From: Streptomyces sp. H39-S7
Lineage (GTDB): Bacteria; Actinomycetota; Actinomycetes; Streptomycetales; Streptomycetaceae
Length of the DNA: 64,000 bases
NCBI RefSeq assembly: GCF_027158205.1
Contig: NZ_JAPVLU010000037.1
Span: 1-64,000 of the forward strand
Direction of reading: 5' to 3'
Positions 45,658 through 54,340 of this stretch are shown one piece after another; position 1 is the stretch's first letter; each line of letters begins with the position of its first letter. The notes beneath the pieces were generated by a model. The model was given only the letters and a program-made list of their open reading frames with translations. It ran no database searches and had not been told where the DNA came from. Position numbers and translations under genes: made by a program.

Positions 45658-47563
45658 CGTCCCGCTGCGCAAGAGCCTGCTGGCCCGGCTGCTGGTCACC
45701 TCGATGCTGATCGCGGTCTGCTCGATCGTCGCCACCGCGTGGCTCGCGGTGCAGACCACCACCCGGGCCATCCAGCAGGAGCAGGGCCAGATCCTGTCCG
45801 ACGACGCGATGATCCACGACACCCTGACCGGCTACGCCGCCGAACACCAGACATGGGGCGGCGTCCAGCCGACGATAGAGCGGCTGGCCCGCGCGACCGG
45901 CCGCCGCGTCGCGCTCACCGACCAGGACCGCCACGCGCTCGCCGATTCCGCGCCGAAGGGCCCCGGGCTGCCGCCGCGGGCGTTCGCCGTCATCGACGCC
46001 CTGCGGACCGACACCCCCCTCCCGGGGCAGAGCGCGACACAGCCCGTCTCCCGCATCGATCCGCGCGCCGTCGGACCGTACCGGCTGCCTGCCGCCGAAC
46101 ACGCGGAGCTGGCGCAGCTCGCCGGCAAGGTGCTGGCGTGCCTGCGCGATGAGGGGTGGACGGGGAAGGTGGTTGACGGCCCCAGCGGGCGGCCCACCGT
46201 GCAGGTGTCCCGCGAAGGAGAGACGACGCGCGACGCCTACGGCTTCGACGACTGCGGTCTGATGGAGCTGAACCGGCCCACCGCCACCGAGCGGCGCGCG
46301 CTGACCGGCCTCGACATCCTGGTGAATGCCTGCCTGTCCCGCCAGCGGTCCGTGGTCGCGGGCTATGTGACCCTGTCGGCCGACTTCACCTGGGCCAAGG
46401 GGCTCAAGGCGGCGCCGGACTACCAGGTGCTGCAGGAGTGCATCGACGCCAGCCGCCGGGAGCAACTGCGCACCTTCGTCGCGCCGGCCGCGCAGCTGTT
46501 CGTCAGCGACACCGGGACCAGCCCGCCGCGCTTCGACCTGTCCCGGGCCAACACGACCCGGATCGCGGGCGTGACCGGACTCGTGCTGCTCCTGACCGTC
46601 ATGGTGACGGCCCTGATCGCCACCCGGCTGGTCCGACCGCTGCGGGCCCTGACCGACGCGGCGCAGCAGCCCACCGAACGGCACACCCGCGTCCCGGTCA
46701 CCACGAGCGACGAGACCGGCTTCCTCGCCGCGGCCTTCAACGACCTGTCCGAACGCCGGGAGCGCACCGAGACCCAGCGCAAGGCCATGGTCAGTGACAT
46801 CGCCCACGAACTGCGGTCCCCGCTGACCAACATCCGCGGCTGGCTGGAGATCGCCAAGGACGGCATCGTCGTGCCCGACCAGCGGCTGCTGTCCTCGCTC
46901 CACGACGAGGCGCTGCTCCTGCAGCACATCATCGACGACCTGCAGGACCTCGCGTCCGCCGATGCCGGCACCCTGCGGCTGCACCCGGAGCCGGTGCGGC
47001 TGCACGATCTGCTGCACCAGGTCGCCGACGCGAACCTCGCCCACGCACAGGTGGCGGGGGTGAGCATCGAGTGCCGGGTCGAGGGGGATCCGCAGCTGAG
47101 CGCCGACCCCGTCCGGCTGCGCCAGGCCGTGGGTAATCTGGTGTCCAACGCGCTGCGGCACACCCCATCGGGCGGCAGCGTCCGCCTGCACGCCCGGCGG
47201 AGCGACGACATGGTCGTGATCGAGGTCGCCGACACCGGTTCCGGGATCGCGCCCGAGGATCTGCCCAACATCTTCGACCGTTTCTGGCGGGCGGAGAGGT
47301 CCCGCAGCCGCCGCACCGGCGGCAGCGGACTGGGGCTGGCCATCGTCCGCCAACTCGCGCAGGCCCATGGCGGCACGGTGAGCGCTCGCAGCGTCCCCGG
47401 CGAGTCCACCGTCTTCACCCTGCGGCTGCCCCCGCGACCGGTCGCCGAAGCGGCGGCCGAGGCGGCCGGCCCGGCATCAGCGGGACGGGTACCTGGCGAC
47501 ACCGCCGTGCCACGCGGACGTTTCCGGCGGGAGCGCCCGCGCGACCGTCACCGCGGTCACTGA
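45647..47563 (+). CDS. Membrane sensor histidine kinase with large extracytoplasmic domain
   Basis: 638 aa, GTG start inside the regulator gene. TM1 near residues 12-32, an extracytoplasmic sensor of about 270 aa containing several Cys, TM2 (VTGLVLLLTVMVTALIATRL), HAMP, HisKA (VSDIAHELRSPLTNIRGWLE, phospho-His), and HATPase (N box LVSNALRHTPSGG; DTGSGIAPEDLPNIFDRFWR). Ligand unknown. Its last 29 codons lie antisense to the 3' end of the small lipoprotein gene. Confidence 0.92.
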   Translation: MGRNVPLRKSLLARLLVTSMLIAVCSIVATAWLAVQTTTRAIQQEQGQILSDDAMIHDTLTGYAAEHQTWGGVQPTIERLARATGRRVALTDQDRHALADSAPKGPGLPPRAFAVIDALRTDTPLPGQSATQPVSRIDPRAVGPYRLPAAEHAELAQLAGKVLACLRDEGWTGKVVDGPSGRPTVQVSREGETTRDAYGFDDCGLMELNRPTATERRALTGLDILVNACLSRQRSVVAGYVTLSADFTWAKGLKAAPDYQVLQECIDASRREQLRTFVAPAAQLFVSDTGTSPPRFDLSRANTTRIAGVTGLVLLLTVMVTALIATRLVRPLRALTDAAQQPTERHTRVPVTTSDETGFLAAAFNDLSERRERTETQRKAMVSDIAHELRSPLTNIRGWLEIAKDGIVVPDQRLLSSLHDEALLLQHIIDDLQDLASADAGTLRLHPEPVRLHDLLHQVADANLAHAQVAGVSIECRVEGDPQLSADPVRLRQAVGNLVSNALRHTPSGGSVRLHARRSDDMVVIEVADTGSGIAPEDLPNIFDRFWRAERSRSRRTGGSGLGLAIVRQLAQAHGGTVSARSVPGESTVFTLRLPPRPVAEAAAEAAGPASAGRVPGDTAVPRGRFRRERPRDRHRGH

Positions 47564-47770
47564 CCTGGCCGGGGCGCCGGCCGTGTCGGCCGTGTCGGGT
47601 GCGTCGGGTGCGTCGGGTGCCAGGACCACCCGTGACGCCCTGACACCGCCCGCCCCGGAACCGGCACAGCCGGTCACCGCGGCCAGGACCGTGAAGGCGG
47701 TGGTGGCCAGCGCCACGGACCGCCACATCTGCGGCCGGTCGGGCGTCGATCGCTTCAGCGCACTCATCAT
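47477..47770 (-). CDS. Small lipoprotein, antisense overlap with kinase gene
   Basis: 97 aa. MMSALKRSTP start then hydrophobic SVALATTAFTVLAAVTGC with a lipobox VTGC. The rest is Asp/Pro/Thr/Ala-rich with no domain. ATG at 47770 preferred over GTG at 47791, because the -10-like TAAAAT ends at 47792 and would put the transcript start after that GTG. Convergent 87-nt overlap with the kinase gene. Product may be a surface ligand or accessory for the kinase (inference). Confidence 0.6.
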   Translation of the reverse strand: MMSALKRSTPDRPQMWRSVALATTAFTVLAAVTGCAGSGAGGVRASRVVLAPDAPDAPDTADTAGAPARSVTAVTVARALPPETSAWHGGVARYPSR

Positions 47771-47796
47771 GCCGAGCAGTTTCGTCGACACATTTT

Positions 47797-47813
47797 AGGA
47801 AGTTGTCAGGGTC
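47797..47813 (-). promoter_or_regulatory. Candidate response-regulator box B
   Basis: AGGAAGTTGTCAGGGTC on the plus strand, adjoining TAAAAT (-10-like, 47792-47797, minus strand) ahead of the small lipoprotein gene. It matches box A at 44887-44903 in 14 of 17 positions. Confidence 0.4.
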
Positions 47814-47866
47814 CGCCGCCGAATCGCGCGCCGTCCGCAACGGTCGCGGAGGCCGGAACAGCCGCG

Positions 47867-47898
47867 ACAGCGACCGCCACCGAGGTGGCGGTCGCTGT
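47867..47898 (-). terminator. Hairpin downstream of CAP-domain gene
   Basis: ACAGCGACCGCCAC / GTGGCGGTCGCTGT, 14-bp perfect stem with a 4-nt loop, 91 nt after the CAP gene stop. Confidence 0.75.
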
Positions 47899-47988
47899 GC
47901 GGTTCCGCCGCGACGGGGAGGCGTGCGCTGCGGCGGCGCATATCCGCCATCGCGTCGTCTTCCCCGTTGCGGAGCGTGACGCGGAGGC

Positions 47989-48792
47989 TCAGTTGGAGAA
48001 GTCCTGGGTGAGCCAGACGGTGCCCGAACCGTCCCGGAATACCGCGATACCGATGTGGGTGAAGGACGAGCTCAGCATGTTGCGGCGGTGTCCGTCCTCG
48101 GGCGGCCGCTCGTCGAGCATGCTCTGGGTGAGTCCGAGTGCCATCTTGGCGATGGCCTGCCCGGTGTTCGCGACCGGCCCGCCGTCGCCGATGTTCTCTC
48201 CCGCCGACATCCACTGCACGCCCTGCGCCCGCTCGCGGTCGCCGAACGCGGGCTCGCCGGGGCACTGGTGGGACAGTCCGCAACCGGCGGACATCACCTT
48301 GTTGTGCGCCGCCGCACTGCGGTTCAGCCCTTCGAGGAGGGTGTAGGCCGGCAGTCCCTGGGCGGCCCTGGCCTGGTTGACCTTGGCCAGCACCTGCTGC
48401 ACCGCGTCGCCGGAGACCGGCGGATTCGACGGGGCGGACGTGGTGGGGGCGGGCTTCGCCGGGGTCGTGGCCGGCGCGGGCCGGGGCGGCGTGGTGCGGC
48501 GCGGGGGAGTGGGGGTGGGCTTCGCCGGCGGTCGGGCGGGGCGCGTCACGGGCGTCGCGGGCCGCGTGTCCGGCCCTGGCGTGTGAGTGCCCACCGCTGC
48601 GGTGGGGGTCGCAGCGGTGGGCTGTCCCGGGGAGTGGCCGGAGCCGCCGCCTATGCAGGCGAAGGCCGTCCCGCCACCCAGCGCGGCGATGACGGCCGCG
48701 CCCATGACGGCTTTGCGCAGTCGGGGCCGACGCTGTGCGCGGTGCTGCGGCGAGGGGCCGCTGGGCAGATCGACGCGGCGGTGCGAGCTCAT
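47989..48792 (-). CDS. Secreted CAP/SCP-domain protein
   Basis: 267 aa from the ATG at 48792 (an upstream in-frame start adds 15 Pro-rich residues). Arg-rich N-terminus and one hydrophobic segment (AVMGAAVIAALGGGTAFA), a Pro/Thr/Ala/Lys linker of about 80 residues, then the CAP domain (LAKVNQARAAQGLPAYTLLE; AAAHNKVMSAGCGLSHQCPG; GENIGDG; GHRRNMLSSSFTHIGIAV). Typical YkwD/SCP-like extracellular protein of unknown activity. Confidence 0.88.
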   Translation of the reverse strand: MSSHRRVDLPSGPSPQHRAQRRPRLRKAVMGAAVIAALGGGTAFACIGGGSGHSPGQPTAATPTAAVGTHTPGPDTRPATPVTRPARPPAKPTPTPPRRTTPPRPAPATTPAKPAPTTSAPSNPPVSGDAVQQVLAKVNQARAAQGLPAYTLLEGLNRSAAAHNKVMSAGCGLSHQCPGEPAFGDRERAQGVQWMSAGENIGDGGPVANTGQAIAKMALGLTQSMLDERPPEDGHRRNMLSSSFTHIGIAVFRDGSGTVWLTQDFSN

Positions 48793-48950
48793 GTGGGGAG
48801 GACCTCGGGGGATCGGAGGCGGGGACCGGCGCGGCACACAGGGGGATGCACCGCGCCGGAAGTGTCACGACCGGTCGGAGGGGTGCTGCTTCGGTGACCG
48901 GGCGAAATCGAACTTAGGCGCTCTCCGGCCCCTGTCACACACCCCGACCG

Positions 48951-48976
48951 GGAACCTTAGGTTCTCCTAAGGTTCC
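48951..48976. repeat. Perfect 11-bp palindrome with TTCT loop
   Basis: GGAACCTTAGG-TTCT-CCTAAGGTTCC, between the end of the exported-protein gene (49035) and the start of the CAP gene (48792), both minus strand. It is 58 nt past the stop of the first, so it could be its terminator, or an operator in the CAP promoter region. Confidence 0.6.
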
Positions 48977-49034
48977 CCACAGGTTCCGCTCGGTTCCGGC
49001 CCCCTCCTCAGCCCCCCGCGGGCAACGGCCGCGG

Positions 49035-49580
49035 CTACCAGGACACTTCGCGGGTGACCGCCTGGGGCTGCGGGTGGATGGTTCCCGTGGTCTCCGAACG
49101 GTGCGTCGCGCTGAGGAAGGTCACGGTCAGGGTGTCCGGTGCGTCCTGATCGGTGCTGGTGGTGAAACCCGGCGCCGGCACCGCGGAGACCAGGCAGATC
49201 GCGTCGGCCCCCATGTTGAACGTCACCCGGCCACCCACCGACTGCATGCTGTGCACCCCCGCGCCGCCCCGGCAGCTGCTCGACGTGTGCCCGCCGGTGG
49301 TCGCGGCAGTCGTCGGAGGCCGGGTGGTGGGCGCCTTGGTGGACGGCGTCACTGTCGGGGTCTTCCGGGTGGGAGCCGGCGGGGTCCTCGGTGCCGAGGT
49401 GGCGGGGACGAGCGGGCCCGGAGGGGAGGTCGGCGTGCTGAAGACCGTCGGCAGCGCACGGGCGGTCGGCGGCAGCGGCGCGGTCGAATGCACCACAAAG
49501 CGCACGGCCAGGAAGGCGGCGGTCACGGTCAGGGCCGTGCAGCACAGCCAGATCATGAGGTAGCGCAGCGGACGGGGCAC
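49035..49580 (-). CDS. Membrane-anchored exported protein, unknown family
   Basis: 181 aa. One N-terminal membrane segment (YLMIWLCCTALTVTAAFLAV), a Pro/Thr-rich linker, and a small extracytoplasmic C-terminal domain with two Cys (SSSCRGG and ICLVSA) probably disulfide-linked. No recognised family. Divergent from a response-regulator gene with only 35 nt between starts, so the two are likely coregulated and its product may feed the paired kinase. Confidence 0.7.
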   Translation of the reverse strand: MPRPLRYLMIWLCCTALTVTAAFLAVRFVVHSTAPLPPTARALPTVFSTPTSPPGPLVPATSAPRTPPAPTRKTPTVTPSTKAPTTRPPTTAATTGGHTSSSCRGGAGVHSMQSVGGRVTFNMGADAICLVSAVPAPGFTTSTDQDAPDTLTVTFLSATHRSETTGTIHPQPQAVTREVSW

Positions 49581-49615
49581 GGCACCATCATGGCTGATCC
49601 GTTACGGTGTGCCGC

Positions 49616-50332
49616 ATGGCCAGCGTCCTTGTCGTGGAAGACGACCCCGCCATACGCGCGGCACTGATCGAGATCCTGACCGGTGACGGGCATGTGGTGC
49701 GCAGTGCCGCCGATGGTTTCAGCGGACTGAGAGAGGTGACACAAGGGCCCCTCGACGCCGTGATCCTGGACCTGGGCCTGCCCGACCTGGACGGAAGTGA
49801 CGCGCTGCGCATGATCCGTGGCATTTCCCAGGTGCCGGTGCTCGTGGTCACCGCCAGGGACGACGACGCCGAGATCGTCCGGCTGCTCAACGCGGGCGCC
49901 GACGACTACCTCGTCAAGCCCTTCTCCAGCGGGCAGTTGACCGCCCGGCTGACCGCGGTACTGCGACGTGTCGGCCGGGCCGTCGCCTCCGTCCCCGGCG
50001 GTCTGCACGAGGGCCCGACCGCGACGCAGGGCCCGATGGTCGTGGGTGAGCTGCGGGTGGACGCGATGGCCCGCACCGCGCACCTCGCCGGCCGGGAGCT
50101 GCAGCTGACCCGGCGCGAGTTCGACCTGCTCGCCTTCCTGGCGGGCAACGCCGGCCGCGTCGTCTCCAAGCGCAAGATCCTCACCGAGGTGTGGCGCGAG
50201 TCGTATGTCGACGATGCGACGATCGATGTGCATCTGTCCGCCCTGCGCCGCAAACTCGGTGAACGCGCGATCCGTCCGAAGTACCTGCACACCGTGCGCG
50301 GTGTCGGCATCAAGCTGGTGACGCCGCCGTGA
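49616..50332 (+). CDS. OmpR-family response regulator
   Basis: 238 aa from ATG at 49616 (MASVLVVEDDPAIRAALIEI). Phospho-Asp in AVILDLGLPDLDGSD, TARDDDAEI, LVKPFSSGQ; winged-helix C-terminus (LTRREFDLLAFLAGNAGRVV; DDATIDVHLSALRRKLGE). Overlaps the kinase start (GTGA). Confidence 0.92.
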   Translation: MASVLVVEDDPAIRAALIEILTGDGHVVRSAADGFSGLREVTQGPLDAVILDLGLPDLDGSDALRMIRGISQVPVLVVTARDDDAEIVRLLNAGADDYLVKPFSSGQLTARLTAVLRRVGRAVASVPGGLHEGPTATQGPMVVGELRVDAMARTAHLAGRELQLTRREFDLLAFLAGNAGRVVSKRKILTEVWRESYVDDATIDVHLSALRRKLGERAIRPKYLHTVRGVGIKLVTPP

Positions 50333-51750
50333 GACGCACGCTGGCAGGGGTGGCACTGGCGGTCACCTCCATGGTGGCCCTGTCCTTCCTGATACCCCTC
50401 GCCCTGCTGGTGCGCTCCGAGGCCCGCAACCAGGCGATCACCGCCGCGGAACAGCAGGCTGCCGCCCTCGCCCCGGTGCTGGCCCTGACCGACGACATCC
50501 CCGACCTGCGCCAGGCCATCTCGGTGCTGGCCCCCGGCGAGGACCTGAGCGTCCACCTGCCGACCGGACAGGTCGTCGGACCGACGCACGCGCCCGCCGC
50601 CCTGCTGCGGCGGGCCGCCCGCGACGGCGAGGCCATCGCCCAGAACCGGCCCGGCGGCTGGGTCTACCTCCAGCCGGTCGTCCTGGGTCCCGGGCGGGTG
50701 GCGGTGATCGAGGAGTTCGTCCCCAAGGAACGGCTCAACCGGGGGGTGGCCGCCTCCTGGGGAGCCATCACGCTGCTCGCGGTGGCCCTGGTGGCCGGCT
50801 CCACGCTCGTCGCGGACCGGCTCGCGGCCCGCGTCGTGCGCTCCTCGCACAACCTGTCGCGCGCCACCTACGCCCTGGGCCGGGGGGACCTCGACGTCCG
50901 GGTGGACCCGATGGGACCGCCCGAGCTGTACGAGGCGGGCCTGGCCTTCAACGCGATGGCCGACCGCATGCTGGAGCTGCTCGCCGTCGAACGCGAACTC
51001 GTCGCGGACCTCTCCCACCGGCTGCGCACACCGCTGACCGCGCTGCGCCTGACCGCCGACCGGATGGGGCCGACCGCCGACGCGGAACGCATCTCCGCCG
51101 CGATCCACCACCTCGACACGGAACTGCACTCCATCATCACCGCCGCCCGCACCCCGCTCGCCGTGGGCCCGATGGGACGCGGTCTGCGGCCGCTGTCGGG
51201 GGCCGCGACCCCGGGCCGGCCGTCCGCCCCGGGCCCGCCCGCGGAGGGCTGCGCCGCCGCCGCGGTGATCCGCCGCAAAGCGGCTTTCTGGGCCGTCCTG
51301 GCCGAGCAGCAGCACCGGCCGTTCCACGCGGACATCACCGCCGAGGAGGCGCTGGTCGACCTGCCCGAGGACGACCTCGCGGCCGTCTTCGACGCCCTGG
51401 TCGGCAATGTGTTCCGGCACACCGCCTCCGGCACCGCCTTCGCGGTGCGCCTGGAGCGGGGCGCGCAGAGCGTGGTGCTCACGGTCGAGGACGCCGGTCC
51501 CGGCATCCCGGATCCGGACGGTGCCGTGGGCCGCGGGGTCAGTACGGTCTCCACCGGCCTCGGGCTGGACATCGCCCACCGGGCGGCCGCTGTGACCCGC
51601 GGAGCGGTGGAGATCGCCCGGAGCCGGCTGGGCGGCGCCCGGGTCCAGGTGACCTTCGGGCTCGCCGCCGCCCACAGCAGCGGCGGCCGCAGCAAACGCC
51701 GACGGCGCACCGGCGCCTCCCGGGGCGCGCGCTGGTGGACCCGGACCTGA
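50329..51750 (+). CDS. Sensor histidine kinase
   Basis: 473 aa. TM1 (VALAVTSMVALSFLIPLALL), short extracytoplasmic loop of about 100 aa, TM2 (ITLLAVALVAGSTLVADRLA), HAMP, HisKA-like DLSHRLRTPLTALRLTADRM and HATPase (LVGNVFRHTASGTAFAV; VEDAGPGIPDPDG). The H-box has Arg after His (SHRLRTP), a variant common in actinomycete kinases of this group. Basic C-terminal tail. Confidence 0.9.
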   Translation: MRRTLAGVALAVTSMVALSFLIPLALLVRSEARNQAITAAEQQAAALAPVLALTDDIPDLRQAISVLAPGEDLSVHLPTGQVVGPTHAPAALLRRAARDGEAIAQNRPGGWVYLQPVVLGPGRVAVIEEFVPKERLNRGVAASWGAITLLAVALVAGSTLVADRLAARVVRSSHNLSRATYALGRGDLDVRVDPMGPPELYEAGLAFNAMADRMLELLAVERELVADLSHRLRTPLTALRLTADRMGPTADAERISAAIHHLDTELHSIITAARTPLAVGPMGRGLRPLSGAATPGRPSAPGPPAEGCAAAAVIRRKAAFWAVLAEQQHRPFHADITAEEALVDLPEDDLAAVFDALVGNVFRHTASGTAFAVRLERGAQSVVLTVEDAGPGIPDPDGAVGRGVSTVSTGLGLDIAHRAAAVTRGAVEIARSRLGGARVQVTFGLAAAHSSGGRSKRRRRTGASRGARWWTRT

Positions 51751-51786
51751 GCCCGTCACGCCGCGCGCCATCGGCCGTACGGGTGC

Positions 51787-51993
51787 TCAGCCGAGGAGCA
51801 CCGACACCACCGCCGCCGCGATCGTGACGACCGCGAAGCCGAGCATCGCCCCGCGCGCCCGCCGGGCCGGATCCACCCGCGGCAAGGGCTCGCGGCCGCC
51901 CCACAGCCGCTCGTGCGCCGCGCCCTCCGGGCCGTACGTGCTCAGCCACCGGACGACGAGCGGGGTCCGGTCCATGTTGTCGACGTCATGCAT
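51787..51993 (-). CDS. Small single-pass membrane protein
   Basis: 68 aa from ATG at 51993 (another ATG six codons in). Soluble N-terminal part (DRTPLVVRWLSTYGPEGAAH, RLWGGREPLPRVDPARRARG) and a C-terminal membrane helix (AMLGFAVVTIAAAVVSVLLG). No family recognised; looks conserved in style with small Streptomyces membrane proteins. Convergent with the kinase gene. Confidence 0.55.
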   Translation of the reverse strand: MHDVDNMDRTPLVVRWLSTYGPEGAAHERLWGGREPLPRVDPARRARGAMLGFAVVTIAAAVVSVLLG

Positions 51994-52118
51994 GTCAGTG
52001 CCAACGAACCGGCCGGGGACGGGAAACGCGCGCGGCCCCACCGCAACCGGATCGTCACCGCTCCCCGCCGCGAGGGCCGCGTCCGAGCGGAGACGGCCGG
52101 CTGCTACCGTCGGGAATC

Positions 52119-52511
52119 ATGAACGACAGCGTGTATGTGGGCAATGCGGGCGTCGACGCCGCACTGGACCGGGGCTGGTTGCTCGGTCATTTCAAGGACG
52201 GATCCGACCCCCGGCACAGCGAGGACGTCGAGATCAAGTGGGGCGTCCACCCGCCGGGCGACGAGCGGGCCGTCTGGGTCACCGCCGAGGAGCGGACCGC
52301 GCTGCTCGTCCTCATCAAGGGCCGTTTCCGGGTGGAGCTTCCCGGACGGAGCGTCCTCCTGGCCGAGCAGGGCGACTACGTCGTGTGGGGCCGGGGCGTC
52401 GACCACTCCTGGTACGCGGAGGAGGAGTCCGTCGTGCTGACCGTCCGCTGGCCCTCCGTCGCCGGCTACAAGGTGGTCGAGGAGAACGACTCCGCGCGGG
52501 TGTCCGGCTGA
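52119..52511 (+). CDS. Cupin-domain protein, possibly signal-peptidase-like sugar/small-molecule binder
   Basis: 130 aa single-domain cupin: HPPGDERAVWVTAEERTALL, LIKGRFRVELPGRSVLLAEQ, GDYVVWGRGVDHSWYAEEES. The second motif retains D and H positions but the first lacks a clear HxH, so metal binding is uncertain. Single gene. Confidence 0.75.
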   Translation: MNDSVYVGNAGVDAALDRGWLLGHFKDGSDPRHSEDVEIKWGVHPPGDERAVWVTAEERTALLVLIKGRFRVELPGRSVLLAEQGDYVVWGRGVDHSWYAEEESVVLTVRWPSVAGYKVVEENDSARVSG

Positions 52512-52533
52512 CGGCCGATCCCCGGCGCGGTCC

Positions 52534-53388
52534 TCAGCCGGAGACCGCGCGCAGGGCGCCGGGCCGGCGGCCGGTCAGGCGGTCGAGCGCGGCGGAGGTG
52601 GCGTCGTCCGCGGGAAGGTGGACGACGAGTCGCTGGTCGTCGTCGGCGGTCAGGTCGAGCGTCTCGTAGGCCAGGCGCAGCTCGCCCGCCCCGGGGTGGG
52701 CCAGCCGTTCGACGCCGTTGGACCGGGGAAGGCCCGGCAGGCGCTCCACCCGCCCGGCGAAGGCCGTCCCGGCGGTGACGGTCAGTTCGTCGGCGAGCGC
52801 GGCGACATGCGGGTCGGCCCGGAACGGGCCCTGCTTGAGAGCGGCCACCCGCTGGTCGGCGACGAGGTCCCAGTCGGGGTACACGGTACGGGCCCGGTCG
52901 TCGGAGAAGACGAAGCGCGTCAGGTTCGGGGGAGTTCCCTCCAGCAGGCCGAGGGGCCCCGCCAGCCGCTCGTACCCCGACGTCCAGGCGAGCACGTCGC
53001 TCAGCCGGTTGAGCAGCAGGGCGGGAACGGGCTCCAGGCGGTCGAGCAGCGCCAGCACGGAGGCACGCACGGTACGGGCGGGCGGCGCGCCGGCCAGACA
53101 GCTGAAGCCGGGGGCCGCGCCCTTGGTGAGACGGTGCAGGTGGATCCGCTCGTTCGCGGTCAGCCGGAGGGCGTCTGCCAGCGCGGAGAGCACCTGCGGG
53201 GACGGCCGCCGGTCACGCCCCTGCTCGAGCCGGGTCACGTACTCGACGCTGACACCCGCGAGCATGGCCAGTTCGGAGCGGCGCAGACCCGGGGTGCGGC
53301 GGCGGGTTCCGGTGGGCAGCCCCACCTCGCCGGGCGCGAGACCTTCACGGCGCACGCGCAGGAACAGGCCCAACTCGTTGTCACTCAC
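52534..53388 (-). CDS. XRE regulator with MmyB-like ligand domain
   Basis: 284 aa. HTH (TRRRTPGLRRSELAMLAGVS, VEYVTRLEQGRDRRPSPQVL) and MmyB-like C-terminal domain (LLNRLSDVLAWTSGYERLAG). Divergent from the FMN reductase gene at 53535 with 146 nt between starts, the usual arrangement where this regulator controls the adjacent oxidoreductase. Confidence 0.9.
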   Translation of the reverse strand: MSDNELGLFLRVRREGLAPGEVGLPTGTRRRTPGLRRSELAMLAGVSVEYVTRLEQGRDRRPSPQVLSALADALRLTANERIHLHRLTKGAAPGFSCLAGAPPARTVRASVLALLDRLEPVPALLLNRLSDVLAWTSGYERLAGPLGLLEGTPPNLTRFVFSDDRARTVYPDWDLVADQRVAALKQGPFRADPHVAALADELTVTAGTAFAGRVERLPGLPRSNGVERLAHPGAGELRLAYETLDLTADDDQRLVVHLPADDATSAALDRLTGRRPGALRAVSG

Positions 53389-53534
53389 CCGTCGAACGTA
53401 GCAGCCGCGCCCGGCCGGATCGTGGCCCTGCCACTACCAGTCCCGGCCCGGCCTTCCTGCCCGGCCGGCGGCCGGGCAGGTTGGGAGCCGTGACCCGCTG
53501 GGCCACCTCACGACGTACGACAGGGAGCACCGCC

Positions 53535-54152
53535 ATGTCCGCACAGACCCGTCCCCGGCAGACCCTCCACCTCGCAGTGGTCATCGGCAGTGTCAGAGAG
53601 GGCCGGTTCGGCCCCGTGGTCGCCAACTGGTTCGTCGAACAGGCCGCGCTGCACGGCGGGTTCACGGTGGACCTGATCGACCTCGCCGACACCCCGCTGC
53701 CGCTCGAACTGCCACCCGTCCCGCCGGCGATGGCAGCGGAACCCGTCCGGCCCCCCGAGATGGCGGAGCTCACCCGCCGGCTCGGGGAGGCCGACGCGGT
53801 CGTGGTGGTGACCCCGGACTACAACCGCAGTTTCCCGGCCTCGTTGAAGGCCGCGATCGACTGGCACTACACCCAGTGGCAGGCCAAACCGATCGGGTTC
53901 GTGGGCTACAGCGGCGGCACCGGCGGCATCCTGGCCATCGAGCAACTGCGCCAGGTCTTCAACGAACTGCACGCCCACACGGTCCGCGACTACGTCTCCT
54001 TCCCCCGCTACTACCTGCTCTTCGGACCGGACGGCAGCCTGCTGGAGCCCGAGGGCCCCGACGCGGCCGCCAAGGTGCTGCTCGACCAGCTGCTGTGGTG
54101 GGGATCGGTGCTGCACGACGCCCGCCGGGACCGGCCCTACGTCGCGGCCTGA
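53535..54152 (+). CDS. NADPH-dependent FMN reductase
   Basis: 205 aa flavodoxin-like protein: VVIGSVREGRFGPVVANWFV (FMN phosphate loop), VVVTPDYNRSFPASLKAAID and GFVGYSGGTGGILAIEQLRQ. Two-electron reduction of flavin or quinone. ATG at 53535 has AGGGAG upstream. Confidence 0.9.
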   Translation: MSAQTRPRQTLHLAVVIGSVREGRFGPVVANWFVEQAALHGGFTVDLIDLADTPLPLELPPVPPAMAAEPVRPPEMAELTRRLGEADAVVVVTPDYNRSFPASLKAAIDWHYTQWQAKPIGFVGYSGGTGGILAIEQLRQVFNELHAHTVRDYVSFPRYYLLFGPDGSLLEPEGPDAAAKVLLDQLLWWGSVLHDARRDRPYVAA

Positions 54153-54340
54153 GTCCCGCCGGTCACGAGCGGAAGACCGTGACGCCGTGGTGGTGGGGGC
54201 GGGCGCCCTGGTGGTGAGCGGCGAAGGCCCGTGGGTGACCTGCTGTCGCCGTGGTCGTTTCCTGAGGTGAGAGGCCCGCACCACATTCCCGGGCCGGTGG
54301 TTACCCCAGGCGGCGGCAGGCCGCGGAACAGGACGACACG

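Noticed and set aside
47585..47625. Tandem 9-mer TCGGGTGCG repeats
   Set aside because: Encodes the Ala-Pro-Asp repeats of the small lipoprotein; simple low-complexity slippage, not a CRISPR or regulatory array.
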